Below, one piece after another: positions 1 to 12,603 of a DNA stretch of 64,000 nucleotides. Within the stretch, counting starts at the first letter, position 1. Every line of letters starts with the position of its first letter. The translations under genes and the position numbers were made by a program. The notes beneath the pieces were generated by a model that worked only from the letters and a program-made list of their open reading frames with translations, had not been told where the DNA came from and made no database searches. The stretch comes from Sialis fuliginosa (lineage: Eukaryota > Arthropoda > Insecta > Megaloptera > Sialidae), in assembly GCA_961205875.1 (NCBI GenBank), contig OY540816.1, positions 21,958,701-22,022,700 on the forward strand. The letters run 5' to 3'.

Positions 1-323
1 TTATGGTATGTTTACGTACTATATACTTGAAGCAATGTCTATTAAGTAATTTCTAGGCAGTTGTTCTTAATCATGCGTTGAAATCACTCAGAGTAAAGTA
101 ACACACAGGTTTTTGCAATAACACTAGAGCATCGTAATGTTTTCTACACTGACGAAATCTTGTTTATACATTTAAAAAGAAAAACATCACATACCTGAAT
201 TTTTATATGAATATAAATAATATATCATTACGTTAAAAAATATTAAGAAATACGAAAAAAGTAAATATTTTTTTTTAGATTATTTTAGAAGATCTTACAT
301 TATCTTTAACATATCGCTTAGAT

Positions 324-724
324 CAGTGTTTCTCAAACTTTCAATATAGGCGTACACAGATGCGTTATGATAGTTGGGGGCTTCAAACGGAATAAATATT
401 CGAATAAAGAAAATTTCAAAATTTATACAACTTCAAAAAATTTTTATCTTGCAATTTCTTTAGTCCTTTTTTGCTCCTGAATCAATTGTGAGAGTAATGA
501 AATTAATAAAAAGTGTCTTCAATTGTACATTAAAAATTACTCATATCTTCAGCTCGCCTTCGCCCCCCCCCCCCCCCCCCTAATGTGTATAAATATTAAC
601 ATTTAAAAAAATGTATATACCACATTTATTATTTGTATAGTTTTGGATGAAATATTTATAAACATTCAATTGGGTACCCCTTAAATCCTTTTACGTACCG
701 CTAAATATAGTTTGAGAAGCACTG
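324..724. mobile_element. hAT-type MITE, probable
   Basis: Ends CAGTGTTTCTCAAACT and AGTTTGAGAAGCACTG are near-perfect inverted repeats of hAT type. The adjacent 8-mers GCTTAGAT and GTTTATAT agree at 6 of 8 positions, a decayed target duplication. It contains an 18-base poly-C run at 563-580. Confidence 0.75.
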
Positions 725-3068
725 GTTTATATATATCGTTGTAATCTGTATTGAATAGATTCTAGATTCTAGGTTATTTGATATTAATTTTACGTTTGCC
801 GCAAGGTACTTGATATTATAACCATATGAACTAGATGTGCTTTATCTGATGATCAAAAATAATTTAATAAATACTCCGTTTTGAGTTACAGCGTCTACAG
901 ACAGACTGACAGACATCATGGTGAAAATAAATAGAATGGTTTCAGGGAAGGTCTACATGGATATTTCCTTAAAAACTACAAATCGTGGCTTACTATAGTT
1001 TATTTTCTTATTTTCTTTAATTAAGCGATTTGAAAACAAAGTGTATTTTTTATTTCGCGGGGCTTTGTGCCAACCAAGATTGTCAAACACTTCACCCTTA
1101 GGCTACACCAATAGGCCGTCCAAATAGTGCAAATTCTGTATCAACTTTATCAAAGTTTAGTTAGCACAACGGGAATTTATATATTTTTTAGGTTGGTGCA
1201 TTTTGTTTACAATTTTAAACATTTTTCTCTGCTGCGTTCACGTATTTTACAAAACTGATTGTTATATTTTTTGCTACAGTAAGTCCTCGATTAAAGGCCT
1301 CTATACACCATCAAATCTGCAGAGCCGATTTGTATGAGATAGAGGGGGTAAATTTAGATGACCCAATCTACAAATTGGATGTCAAATTAGGTGGTGTATA
1401 GATGCCTTTACACGATTTTTCGACTTACATGAAAACCTTTTGAACGAATTAATCGCGCATTCGAAGACTTACTGTATATGGCCATATAATAAAAAATAAC
1501 AATAAAACAAAAAACTACTCACCAATTATAAAAATAAAAACAGTTCAAATCCAAAAATAACAAAACACTAAACTTCACATAAATAATTTTTCACAAACGG
1601 TTACACACAAAAAAACGGTTTATTTTACCACACCACCACTGTCGGGTCCCCTAACGCCCACCTGACTGCAAGCGGGTGTGTGAGTGTATGTGTATATGTG
1701 GGTGGGTGTGTGTGCGCGCGCGGTCTTTCTCGGTGCTCGGTTCTGCCGATACTGAACCAAAGTTGTGATTCTGTGCGATGGAAGAACCGATGTTAATATT
1801 GCGTTAATTCTAGGGGTGCCCAGTTAATTTTGAATTTTGAAAATCGTATATTTTAATACTGACATTAGTAATGGCGTCAAATCTGTCAGATTCGTATGGC
1901 ACCAGTCTTGGCCGCTTTAAAAGCAAGGTGTTCTCTTTTATGGAATTGATGGGCTTGAAAAAAAACAAGTAACTCTTCATTAAATCAATTTAAATACTAA
2001 AGTCCGCAAATATAGTTTTTTTTTAACTTTAGCCTTTAATTTTGTTTAAATTTTTCTCCAGTAATGGACGAAGTAAAACCAGTAATGGGCACCCAGTGAT
2101 GGACACTTGATAAGTACTACGATACAAAAGTTATAAAATAAAGAATCATTAAATTTGAAACAATATAAAGCAGATGCTACGATAATATAATAATTAATAA
2201 ATAGATTATACTAATAACTATTTTAAATGTCCACCATTTTGACACCCACTGGCCGATTGTTACCATTTTACCAAATTCAGCTGTTTTACAATAAAATGTC
2301 TATAGAATATGATCCAGTAATAGCAGTAATCAAAGATCAACAAATATTTCTAATTTAGTACATTAAATTAAACAACTGTCAAACACTGGGGTATTGTCCA
2401 AAATTGGTGCCAGGCATTACGTTATTTTTTATTCAATTAGATCTAATAAAAATGCATTTTTCGATCATTTTACTTAAAATTCGATTTTTTTGTATAAAAT
2501 TAATTTTTAGCATTGAAATATTTTACCTAGCCCTGCATGTGTTGCAATGAGTGTCGAGTGTGGGCTGGCGGTGACGTCACCCAGGTGAAACAGACAGGTA
2601 AAGTCTGAGGTCGGATTGTTGACTCGAATGACGACAATTGTGTTTCGGCGAACGAAAAATTCACACGAAAAATATAAACGTTCTTGAAAAATTAACAACA
2701 CTTCTGAAAAATCGCTAACAATAGTTTGTTTATTTTTGTTTTACAGATAATTACAACAAGATTTCGTTGTAAATACGTAAAATAATTATTTTATAAAGAA
2801 ATACAGTCGAACATCTAAAAAACGAAACAATTGAAAACGTGAAAATTAATAAAATACGTAAATATCATTTTTGTTTTGTTGAAAATCCTTTTGTATATAA
2901 TTAAATATTTGCAAAGTATGCTATGACTAAATTCGTAATCGGGGAATTAAAAAATACCTGTCTTCACTTTTTATAAAGATATCTATTTACCTATAATATT
3001 TAAAATTCATAGAAATTAGTGTTTTTTTTAAATTACCATTAAGAAAGGTATATTTCATAGTACCTATC
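725..3068. other. Left-edge spacer with two GC-richer patches
   Basis: AT-rich apart from 1620-1790 (GT-rich microsatellite-like, GCGCGCGCGG) and 2540-2660 (CRE-like TGACGTCA at 2571). Possible promoter regions of genes outside the window; see findings. Confidence 0.4.
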
Positions 3069-3330
3069 CACACTAATATTATAAATGCGAAAGTGTCTTT
3101 GTCCCTCTATCCGTCTGTCTGTTTGTTACCTATTCACAGCTAAACCACTGAACCGATATTGATGAAATTTGGCAGCAATATAACTTGCATTCTGAGAAAC
3201 AACATAGGTTACTTTGTATTCCGAAAATGAATTAGATAAAAAAAATGGGTATGTGACATTTGTACGCGCGATAGCTTATATTTTTTTGGGCGTAGACATC
3301 TAGCGTGCAAATGCGAAACTTCAAATAATA
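3069..3330 (+). repeat. Helitron-like repeat copy
   Basis: CACTAATATTATAAATGCGA, CCGTCTGTCTGTTTGTTACC, GATGAAATTTGGCAG and GTAGACATCTAGCGTGCAAA: the most complete left end of the family copied at 34030 and elsewhere. Confidence 0.65.
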
Positions 3331-5269
3331 TTATCATACATCTTTAAAAAAAAGTTTTGCTTTACTTATAGCTTAAATTTAAAAAAAATAAGCTTTAAAT
3401 TTCATTCTGTGAATTTTCAGTCAGTATTCTATGAAACCTTATTGTTAGACTAACGTTAAAATAAAATATAAATAAATATTTTCTAACATTTATTTATAAG
3501 TACCTACTTTTTTTATAGTTTTCAATGACGTAAGTATAATAAAATATTTTAAAAATCTAAAAATACAAATAAACATTTATAAAACAAAGACATATTTTTA
3601 CACCGCTCCGCCATTTCATTATTATAATCATATTACGTAATAACTCACTGAAATTCGTTTGAATTTATGTATTTTTCTACTATAATAAATTCAGTAAAAC
3701 ATGCAATACATTAAAATTAAAATAATTTAGTTTATAGTTACATGTAATAGAGACAGAAACATATTTACAATTTACAAGCATAAACATTTTATTAGGTACT
3801 TGTTCTTTTCAACACATATATATTTCTGTAGATACAGACTAATTGTAAGTACAATATTTAATTTTCAAAGCATATGTAGTTTTTCTCTATTTTTTATTCG
3901 GAGTTTCTGGATATATCACATTTCCTTTTAAATGTAAAAAAAGTTTGTATCTATTCAGCGTCGGTTTTAGGGGGGGCGGGGGTAACTGCCCGGGCCACCA
4001 GGCCAGGTGGGGTGACGCACAATAGGGCATTAGTGACTTTTTTGGTCAAATCAGTTATTTTTGAGTGAACGTTTTTTTTAATCTTTAAATTTTTTGTCGA
4101 TCTGTTCAACCCGATTTAGCAAAAAATATTGCAAAATACAAAAAAATGATTATTTGATAGCTGCTAACTAACGAATCCTTATTCAGGAACCCAGAAAACC
4201 TTTAATAAGGTATTTTAGAGCTAGGGTTAAAGGTTGATATTTATTTTTTCAAACTATTTATTTTTCTTAAAATATTTTCTACAAATTCTTGTAAATGTAT
4301 TTGGAAAGTTGTTAATAATAGGGGAAGGGGGTCTCAACGGTCTTTTTTGCAGAAATCGATTCGGGCTGTCAGAACTCTTACTATGAGTACCTCTAATCTG
4401 TAGGATATATGATGGCTCAAAATTATCACTGAAATACTTTTAAAGGTAATATAAAACATTTAGTATTAATTTTTTCAATGACAAACAAAACCCGAATGAT
4501 GTGCCGATGACATTACGGAGCACATTTTGCGGAGCACAATGGTAACAATGTTAGGTATATAGCATGTTATGAGTCCTATACCTTTCCTTGTCTAACAATA
4601 AGAGTAGAATGCTTTCAATCTAGCCTATTGCTCAAGAGAATTAAATTCTTTTAAAAAATCCAGTCCATTGTGTTTCATACAAAACCTTTTAAGAAATGGA
4701 ATGCCGGAGATTCATTAATTAAAATATTATAACGTAATGAATGGACACATAATCAGTACGTCGCTAATAAATTATTGATCCGATATAGTTTTAATTAAGA
4801 TATAAAATCGCCGGCCTGTTTGTTCATACCGATTATAATTTATTCTTTGTAAACAAAGTTCTTAATGTTACCAATAAATCATTATTGTGTTTACTGTAAT
4901 ATAAAATTATTTACATACCTATATTATGTATTTTATAACAGTGATATTATTTCACCAAACGCTTATGGAAGGGTCCTTTTGTGGAAATTTTTTTAAAAAT
5001 ATTTATTTTTATAAATTATTCTTAATATTTGTAAATACATTTTACCATTTTTTAGGTCATTATTTTTGTTAAATTAAAGGTAATGTGATGTCAACTAACC
5101 AAATTATACAGGCTGAAGCTTTTAAAGTCTTACAAAATGTTATCTCAAAACCATCGCATATTAAAAAAAAAAATGTTTAAAGTAAAAAAATCGAATAGTA
5201 ATATTTATTTGTTATTTTTTTTAATTTGTTTATTTTTTTCTTAAAAATTTCAATATAAATCTAAATTTA
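3331..5269. other. Spacer
   Basis: AT-rich, with one GC-rich patch (3966-4020, GGGGGGGCGGGGG then CCCGGGCCACC). No gene seen. Confidence 0.4.
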
Positions 5270-6140
5270 AGCAAACGTCAAAACGACATTTAAAACGTCA
5301 ACATAATATAGAAAATATCAATTAAAAAAAAACAAATGACGAATTTTTAAAGCAAAATGAGATACATATTTTTAATATATATTTTACAACAAACGTTGTA
5401 GATCTATATTATAGAAAATTTAACGCTCTACAAAAAAGATTCTATAAAATTTTCACGTAAAATGTGTCATTCTTGAAATATCTTGAAAAAATAAATATTT
5501 TGGGATGTCACTCCTCCTCCTTTAAAAGACCCAACCATCCCACCAAGTTTCATTAATATCGGTTCAGTGATTCATGAGTTATGCGTGTGACAAGGATTCA
5601 CGGGACAGACGGACGGACACACGGAAACGGATAAATTTGAAACGATCACAAAGCTTCTCGTATCTTCGATATTGCGAGGAAGCAATACAAATATTATTTT
5701 TGTGTAGCTAGTCGGGTTAGCTTATGAGCAACCCAAATGTCAATATTCTCAACATAAAGAAATTATTTTTGCGTGGCCTTTTTTTATAGGAACTTATAAT
5801 TTTACGTGAAAAAAACACGAATCTTTTATTGAAAATTTTTTTTTTTACCAACTTAAACTTTCCAAGATATCTAACAAAATAATTCGAGATTTTGAATTTT
5901 CATTAATTTTTTACTCAGAAAGAGTGTAAAATAAACATCTGCCAAGTAAATGCACAGTGCTTCCTCGTGTTAAATTCACCAAAGGTAGTTAATTATTGAA
6001 CAATTTAAATAAAAACCGATAGTGTTTATAGATAAATTGCGTGGAATTGGTTAACCATTTAATTTTTATACAATTTTACTAAAAAATATCGATCACAAAG
6101 TTTCTCGTATCTTCGATATTGCGAGGAAGCAATACAACTA
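5270..6140 (+). mobile_element. TGCTTCCTCG MITE family: truncated copy plus deletion copy
   Basis: About 5270-5690 is a 5'-truncated copy ending TTGCGAGGAAGCAATAC. 5937-6140 is a copy that keeps both ends (ATGCACAGTGCTTCCTCGTG and CGAGGAAGCAATAC) but has lost the middle, jumping near 6091. About 70 bases after each end are also shared (GTGTAGCTAGTCGGGTTAGC, AACCCAAATGTCAATATTCT), implying a segmental duplication. Confidence 0.7.
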
Positions 6141-6597
6141 TTATTTTTGTGTAGCTAGTCGGGTTAGCTTATGAGCAACCCAAATGTCAATATTCTCAAC
6201 ACAAAGAAAGTTTGCAGTCGTCATCATGTTACCGGCGCGAGATGCGTCCCACACGTTCGCGAGACCTGTTGATACGGACCACGCTCAGCTCCCGATGACC
6301 AAACATGGATCGCAAGGCTGCGGAGGCTCAAGAGTTGTTACACCCATTGTCGCCAAACTAACGGATATACCAACTGCGAGAAAGTGATACTCAAAAAATA
6401 AATGTATATTGGAAATTCATTAAATATTATTATTTATGTATTGAGAAAAGCATGTTTTTGATAGCAAAAAAACAAAACACGAAGGTGGTGTTTGCTTTTT
6501 TTTTGATTATTAAATATGATAAGGTTCTGTAGCCATTCTCAGTAACATTATCTACTTGATAATACGTATATCAAGAGCTATTTCATATTGATTATTT

Positions 6598-6940
6598 CAG
6601 GGCTTCGAACGGTTATTTTTTTCGTTTCGGTTTTCGTTCCGGTTCGAGTAAAAAAATATATTTCGGTTCGGTTCCGGTTTTCGTTCCGCAAAAAATAACG
6701 GTTTTTCCGGTTTTTTCGGTTTTCGGTTCAGCTCCGAGTGATTAATTTAAAAAAAATTATTTGTATGAAAAAAAATGTTCTACCAATTGAAGTGGGAAAT
6801 AATATCATGTTAACGCGCGTATTTTAACATGTACTGAACCGTAAAAACCGATATTTTTATTTCGATTCTGTCCCGGTTTTCGTTCTGGCAAAAAATAACG
6901 GTTTTTCCGGTTTTCGGTTCAGTTCCAGTTCGAAGCCCTG
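6598..6940. mobile_element. hAT MITE with perfect 8-bp TSD and TTCGGTT-rich interior
   Basis: 343 bp, ends CAGGGCTTCGAAC / GTTCGAAGCCCTG, flanked by GATTATTT at 6590-6597 and 6941-6948. The interior is dominated by variants of TTTCGGTTCCGGTTTTCGTT in both halves. No ORF. Confidence 0.92.
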
Positions 6941-6948
6941 GATTATTT

Positions 6949-8764
6949 GACGATTTATAAAAAAGTATACTTTTCAGTCTATAGAAGGGGAGTAAAAAAA
7001 GTCTAATGTTTTTTATAATTTTTTTTATTGAAAGTAGGTACTAATTCAGAGTTTTTGCATCGATAGTTTAGAAATTAGAGAGGAGGGGCACTCTGATAAC
7101 GACTTTGAAAACACAAAAGGTCCTAAAACATTTTTTCTGGGTCTAAGCCGCGACGATTTGGTCGTGTTATCGGTCAACGTTTCGTCACACATTGCAGTGT
7201 ACATTTTCAGGGCTCTTACATCCTGAAGCCAAGAACCATTTTTGTTATTGCTTTTTAGGATAGGATAAGTGAAAAAAATATACTATTTAGTCGATTGGAG
7301 AGGGTAAAAAAAAAATGTTTTTTCAAAAATCTCATTTATGTGTTTGGGTTATCAATTTACGTCCGTATTTCATCTTCATTGATATATAAATAAGAGTATG
7401 GGAGGGCTGTTACATACAGACAGACAGACAGACAGATGGATGGACAGAGCGAAACTATAAAAATTCCTTGGCTTCTGGGTGAAAGTCGTGTCGATTTGAT
7501 CGTGTTATCGGGTCGATAACACGACCAAATCGATGCGGCTTACACCCAGAAGCCAAGATGCATAAAGATTCCTAGTTTTCTACTGAACCCTTAAAATGAT
7601 ATTTTTGTAAAAATTATAAATTTTGTAAAAAGATTCACAGACTATTATTATTATTATTTTAAACTATCTTATGTATTATTTCAATGAGCCCTTTGAATTA
7701 TGGTAATCAGGAGTAATTTCTTCAGTAACCATCATGTAGGTATGTTAATTTCGGGATCATGCAATGGATATTGACCCACGAAAGTAATTGCCAGCCTTAT
7801 TAAATCTGTCTGGAGGTGGGCTGTTGTACGTTTTTGGAACTCACAAAGCGAAAGTGTACGAAACGTTGCATAGTTTTTATTTTGCAATATAAAAATTTTA
7901 TCTTAAAATAATATTATTAATTTTTCTATACCTATAACATTTTCTAATTAACATATTGATTTTTTTTACAACTCAAAAAATTAATAGGTATAATCGTGTA
8001 TTTTGGGTATATAGGCAGCCATTTTTTGATGGTGTTTCGAAGGGGGGAGGGTCATGATTCTAACATAGTGATTTTGGGACCGGGATCGATGAATTTTTGC
8101 CGCCATCTTGATAATTAGGGGGCATTTCGTTTTTTTTAATTTATCATATATAATAAAATTTACTATAATACCTTTTAAAGTATATACTATACAGCATTTT
8201 TCACAGTAATAAACTAAATACTGAACTATTTCTGGGGTAGAATATTAAATATTTCCTTCCCCCTCCCCTCCACTGCAACTGAATGATCTTTTTTGCTCTT
8301 CCGCCAACTTCTTTCTTCATTAAAAAATATCGATTTTTTTACTTTTCAGTGTACAAATAAAAAATATTTTTTATCTGATTATTTTACACTAGCGCACAAA
8401 CTGATCTCAGTGCGTTACATAAAGTTTCCGAAATGCCCACCCAGTATCTGTCGTAAAACACTAGATGTTATTCACGTTATAAACCCGTTCTATCGACTAT
8501 CATAACAGAAATTTATATTACTTTATCAGAAGTTGTGGGTTAGCATTTAATAAATCATCCTGTACATATAACTGTCGTCATAAATAGTCCAAGTCAGTAT
8601 ATATAAATACATACATATTAAATATGTCAATAATACATAATGGATATTTAGTTGACAATTTTACATTGTCTTTATTAATGTATTCGTTACATATCTATTT
8701 AAAATTAGTAAATAAACAATGATAACTTAAAAAATAGTCAGTTAGTTAATGTTTATTAGTGAAG
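6949..8764. other. Spacer with a dispersed repeat and a head-to-head palindrome
   Basis: 7028-7466 shares blocks with 9124-9521 (ATAGTTTAGAAATTAGAG, CACTCTGATAACGAC, TATCAATTTACGTCCGTAT, ACAGAGCGAAACTATAA). 7467-7557 is a palindrome with 44-bp arms. No gene is seen before the TMEM135-like start. Confidence 0.55.
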
Positions 8765-11700
8765 ATGTCTTTCAGTAAAGAAAAATTTGATTCAATTTTC
8801 AAAAATGCGAAATGTGAAGATCTAATTCACCCGTGGACAAAAAGCTGTTTCAAGTCGAATTTTTGCATTCTTCCAAAACTGTTGTATGGAAGTTATAGAT
8901 TTTTCGCTGATGTTTATTTGGTAAATTATTTTTATATATTTATTTTTGGAAAAATATAACTTATTTAATATTACGTTGCCAGAGGAGTCATTCGAATATT
9001 ACGTAAGTATGTTTAAGAGACTAAAAGTGTTGGGCACGCACGTGATAGGGTTCCATAGTCATTAGGATTTATAATAAAAGAGTTATTTCAAAATTTTTCA
9101 TAAACTATTTTTGTTAGTGTTCGTTATAATTTTCTTTGAAAGTACTAATTGAAAGCTACATTCTGAATTTTTTTTAGATTTTTTGAATTGATAGTTTAGA
9201 AATTAGAGGGGGGCGCTCTGATAACGACATTTAAAAACAAATAATTCGTGACTGAAGGGTTAAAATCAAAAGGTCATAAAATATTTTCTGTTGCATTCAT
9301 TTCAGTAGACCTATCTAAAGACTCAATGGAATGAATTAAAAAAAATGTGAGTTACTTTTTAGTCAAGGGTGGGTGGGGTACAAAAAAATGTGTGTTTTTT
9401 TTTTAAACTATATCATTTCTGTTTTTGGGTTATCAATCTTCGTCCGTATACCAAATGTCATCTTAATCGGTATAAAATTTATATAGACAGACGGATGGAC
9501 GGACAGAGCGAAACTATAAGCTGTTTAATTTATATTTATTTTTTCTGACAAGGTAAACAATAATATTTGTTAGTGTTAAAAAAATTATTTCATGACGAGG
9601 GGGGAAGGGTAATAGGGTAACCTCCCATTAATAATGGTTTATTATTGTATACTTTTTAGAACATTATTTATTTTAGTTGCAACTGATGTTTTACATAAGA
9701 ACTAAAGACAAAACATTTTTAATTGAACATTTTCATAATTATATAAAGTCTGGATACGGTGGATTCAAACTTGCAGTTGCTTTTTTCTCACTACTTTGTG
9801 TTTTCAGGTAATTTCAGTGAATATTTTATATATATTTACACAGTGGCGAGGCGTGAAATTTTTAAAAGGGAAGCATATTTTGTCAATCCTCCCCATCTTA
9901 TTAACAAAAAAAAACTTAGTTATGAAACAGCTTTAATTCAAGCTTTTACTTGTTTAAATAAATTCTTATATATTTATATGGTAACTAAATGATTCTATGT
10001 CTTATTTTTTTGTATTTTAGTCGATATTAGTATGACGAGTTAAAGTTCACTGCAGGAAATTTCACTAAAAAATTTAGAATTTTTGATTTCGTTAAAAGTA
10101 TGTTTATTGTATAGAAAATGACGTGAAAAGTTGTTTGTTTCAAACCGCAGGTCTGTATCTCAAACCGTTCTCGAGATATAGCCTCTCAAAGTTTTAGTTT
10201 TTTCAAATTTTTGGAGAAAAATAGCCATAACTTTTGAACGAGTGGTCGGAATTGATTTTAGTTGGCGGATTTGAAATCAGCGTGTCAAAATCTATATAAT
10301 GACATGTATAATACTTTAAAACTCGAGAAAAAAATTTTCGCGAAAAATCGAAAAAATTCAAAGGGGTATACCTTAAAAAAATGTCGATTTTTGGCCAAAA
10401 TTTTTTTGTCGGATTTTAAAGTATTATACATGTCATTATTTAGATTTTGACACGCTGATTTCAAATCCGTCAACTAAAATCAATTCCGACCACTCGTTCA
10501 AAAGTTATGGCCTTTTTTCTCCAAAAATTTGAAAAAACTAAAACTTTGAGAGGCTATATCTCGAGAACGGTTTGAGATACAGACCTGCGGTTTGAAACAA
10601 ACAACTTTTCTCGTCTTTTTCTATACAATAAACATACTTTTAACGAAATCAAAAATTCAAAAAATTTTAGTGAAATTTCCTGCAACTCGTCATACAAATA
10701 TCGACTAAAATAAGACATATAAGTATTATAGTTTTATAATTGAACGTGTTAATTAATATTAAATGCTATTTTTGATTAAAATGTTTGGGTTGCGCATAAA
10801 GTTGAATATTCTAATAATATTTTTAAATTATTTATTAACTGAAAACACAAATTTATATTAATTTACCAATAAAGAAAGGGAAGCACTGCTTCCCCTGCTT
10901 CCATGGATGCTTCGCCACTGTATTTACAACATACTGAATTGTTGATTCAGTGAGTTATTTAAAAAAAAATTGATTTTTGCAGGAATACCTATAAAGGGTA
11001 TCGCTATTATATGCCTTTTTGTGCAGCAACAGTAGGAGGTATTTTATTAAATTTTACAGAAAAATACTACAGAAGAATCTCCAATAGCAATCTTTTTCTA
11101 TACCTGGTTAGTGAAAATTTTATTAACTTCATCTAGTGACAAATTACTGAAACTCAGTGGTATAAAGCTAGGGTTTATATCTCAGCTAAATTATTTTATT
11201 AATGTAGCACTAGTGTCATCTAGTGACAATTTAGAAAATGTCAAGTTGAGTTTCAAACCGAACTCTGTTGTAATTTTAGGCTTTTGAATCAACAATCAAC
11301 TATTTAGAGGCTTCAAAAATTATCAAAAGAACTAAAATAACTGATACTTTATGTTTTATGTTGATAAATGGCTGTCTTATGTATACTATGAGACAAACAT
11401 CAGGTATAAAAGTCGATAAAAATTCAATTGGGTTATGGTACGTAAAAATATTATGCAAACATAATTAAAAATAATATTATATGTTTAATATGTTTAGGCC
11501 TTTTGTTCCTCCATGTAATAAAAATAATGAAAATGGCATTTGTAAACATAAAGGGAAATGTTCAAAGTATTGTTTGAGGGTGAGTATATTATATTTAAAT
11601 AAAGAAATTTAACAAAAAATCGATTTTTTGTGGCAGACGACTTCTGAAGCCCATAGTACATAATATTTTATTTTATTTTTAGGTAACTTATTCTTATTTT

Positions 11701-12603
11701 GTCAAAGGACTTATTATTAGTTTGGCAAAATACGTATTTTCCAATTTCAATAAACTGAAGAAAACCCCATGGATTTTCTTACAAGATATCTTATCAACAA
11801 AAATTTTGTCATTACCCTTTTTTGTTGGTAGCTACACAGGAATATATAGTGTAATTATTTTAATATTTAATATTTTATACAATCAAGAAACTAGTTGTAA
11901 GTTGCGACCACCGCGGAAGCCTCAAAAAAAATTTAACACATAATTTATATTATTAACTTTTCATTTTCAGTATGTCCATTGCTATCTGTGTAAAACCACA
12001 AAAATAAATATCCCTAAATTTTCATTTATTTCTGGAAGTTTTGCTGGAATTTCGTTTTTATTTTTTCCCAAAATATCAATGGCTTTGGCGGCAGCTTCAG
12101 CAATAATTCATGTAAGTATGAATAATAACTAATTAAAACCACAATAGATATGTTCCATAAAAAGAACGTGTTAATCGAAATTCTAATTTTTTTCGTACAA
12201 TTACCAAATTTTTAGGGCTACAAACAAGATAATTGAACAAATCGTCGACTTAGTTACATTTGCAACTGAATTCATCAATTTTATTTTTATTAGACGTAAA
12301 AAAAAATTTATTATTTTACTTAATTTCAGATGAAAATTGATCTAGCGAAAGAAAATAAAATGATACCAAAGAATTTACCAACATCTGAATTGATATTCGG
12401 TCTATCTACAGGAGTTTTGTTCCATTCTAGGATAGTTCATCCAGAAATTTGCCCGTCCTATATAAAAAATGCCATAAAAACTGTAACCTGCGGATTGTAA
12501 GTTAATTATTTTAATTAATAATCCTTATCTACAATTATTTTTATGTATTTATTCCAGAAGTGAAGATTTAATACAGCAATTTATAATAAAAATGTCTATA
12601 TGA
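8765..12603 (+). CDS. TMEM135-like multi-pass membrane protein, nine exons
   Basis: Exons by splice site and phase: 8765-8920, 9677-9807, 10983-11106, 11280-11437, 11498-11579, 11683-11850, 11971-12111, 12330-12496, 12558-12603; the joined frame stays open for 390 residues and ends in TGA. The N terminus has a cysteine-containing segment (C17, HPW at 22-24, C28, C34) resembling the Cys-rich N-terminal domain of the TMEM135 family. Several hydrophobic segments follow, plus a Cys-rich loop in exon 5 (PPCNKN...CKHKGKC). The length is somewhat below vertebrate TMEM135 (about 458 aa). Family members are reported on peroxisomes and mitochondria and are linked to lipid metabolism and organelle dynamics. 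ATG 8765 is chosen because it precedes the Cys-rich domain; the next gene starts only about 230 bp after the stop. A polyadenylation signal AATAAA is at 12654. Intron 2 is inflated by a hAT insertion. The family call is from motif recognition, without alignment. Confidence 0.8.
9841..10920. mobile_element. hAT-type non-autonomous element with perfect 8-bp TSD
   Basis: The element begins CAGTGGCGAGGCG and ends GCTTCGCCACTG, giving imperfect terminal inverted repeats of the hAT kind. It is flanked by an identical 8-bp duplication, TATTTACA, at 9833-9840 and 10921-10928, the hAT target-duplication length. It lies entirely in intron 2 of the TMEM135-like gene; removing it and one duplication leaves an intron of about 87 bp, similar to its neighbours. 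There is no transposase ORF; the interior is mostly the palindrome listed separately. Confidence 0.9.
9993..10722. repeat. Long palindrome (two arms of about 340 bp, short spacer)
   Basis: From about 9993 (TATGTCTTATTTT) to about 10719 (AAATAAGACATA) the sequence reads nearly the same on both strands. Shared blocks include the ends TCGATATT / AATATCGA, GAGATATAGCCTCTCAAAG and its complement, and TTTTGAACGAGTGGTCGGAA and its complement. As a result the two strands encode nearly the same 62-aa ORF (10262-10450 + and 10285-10473 -), an artefact of the inverted repeat and not a gene. The centre is near 10360. It lies inside the hAT element. Transcribed within intron 2, it would fold into a hairpin of about 340 bp. 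Confidence 0.9.

Noticed and set aside
10262-10473. Two overlapping 62-aa ORFs on opposite strands with nearly the same protein
   Set aside because: A direct consequence of the palindrome; no start context, domain or splice link.
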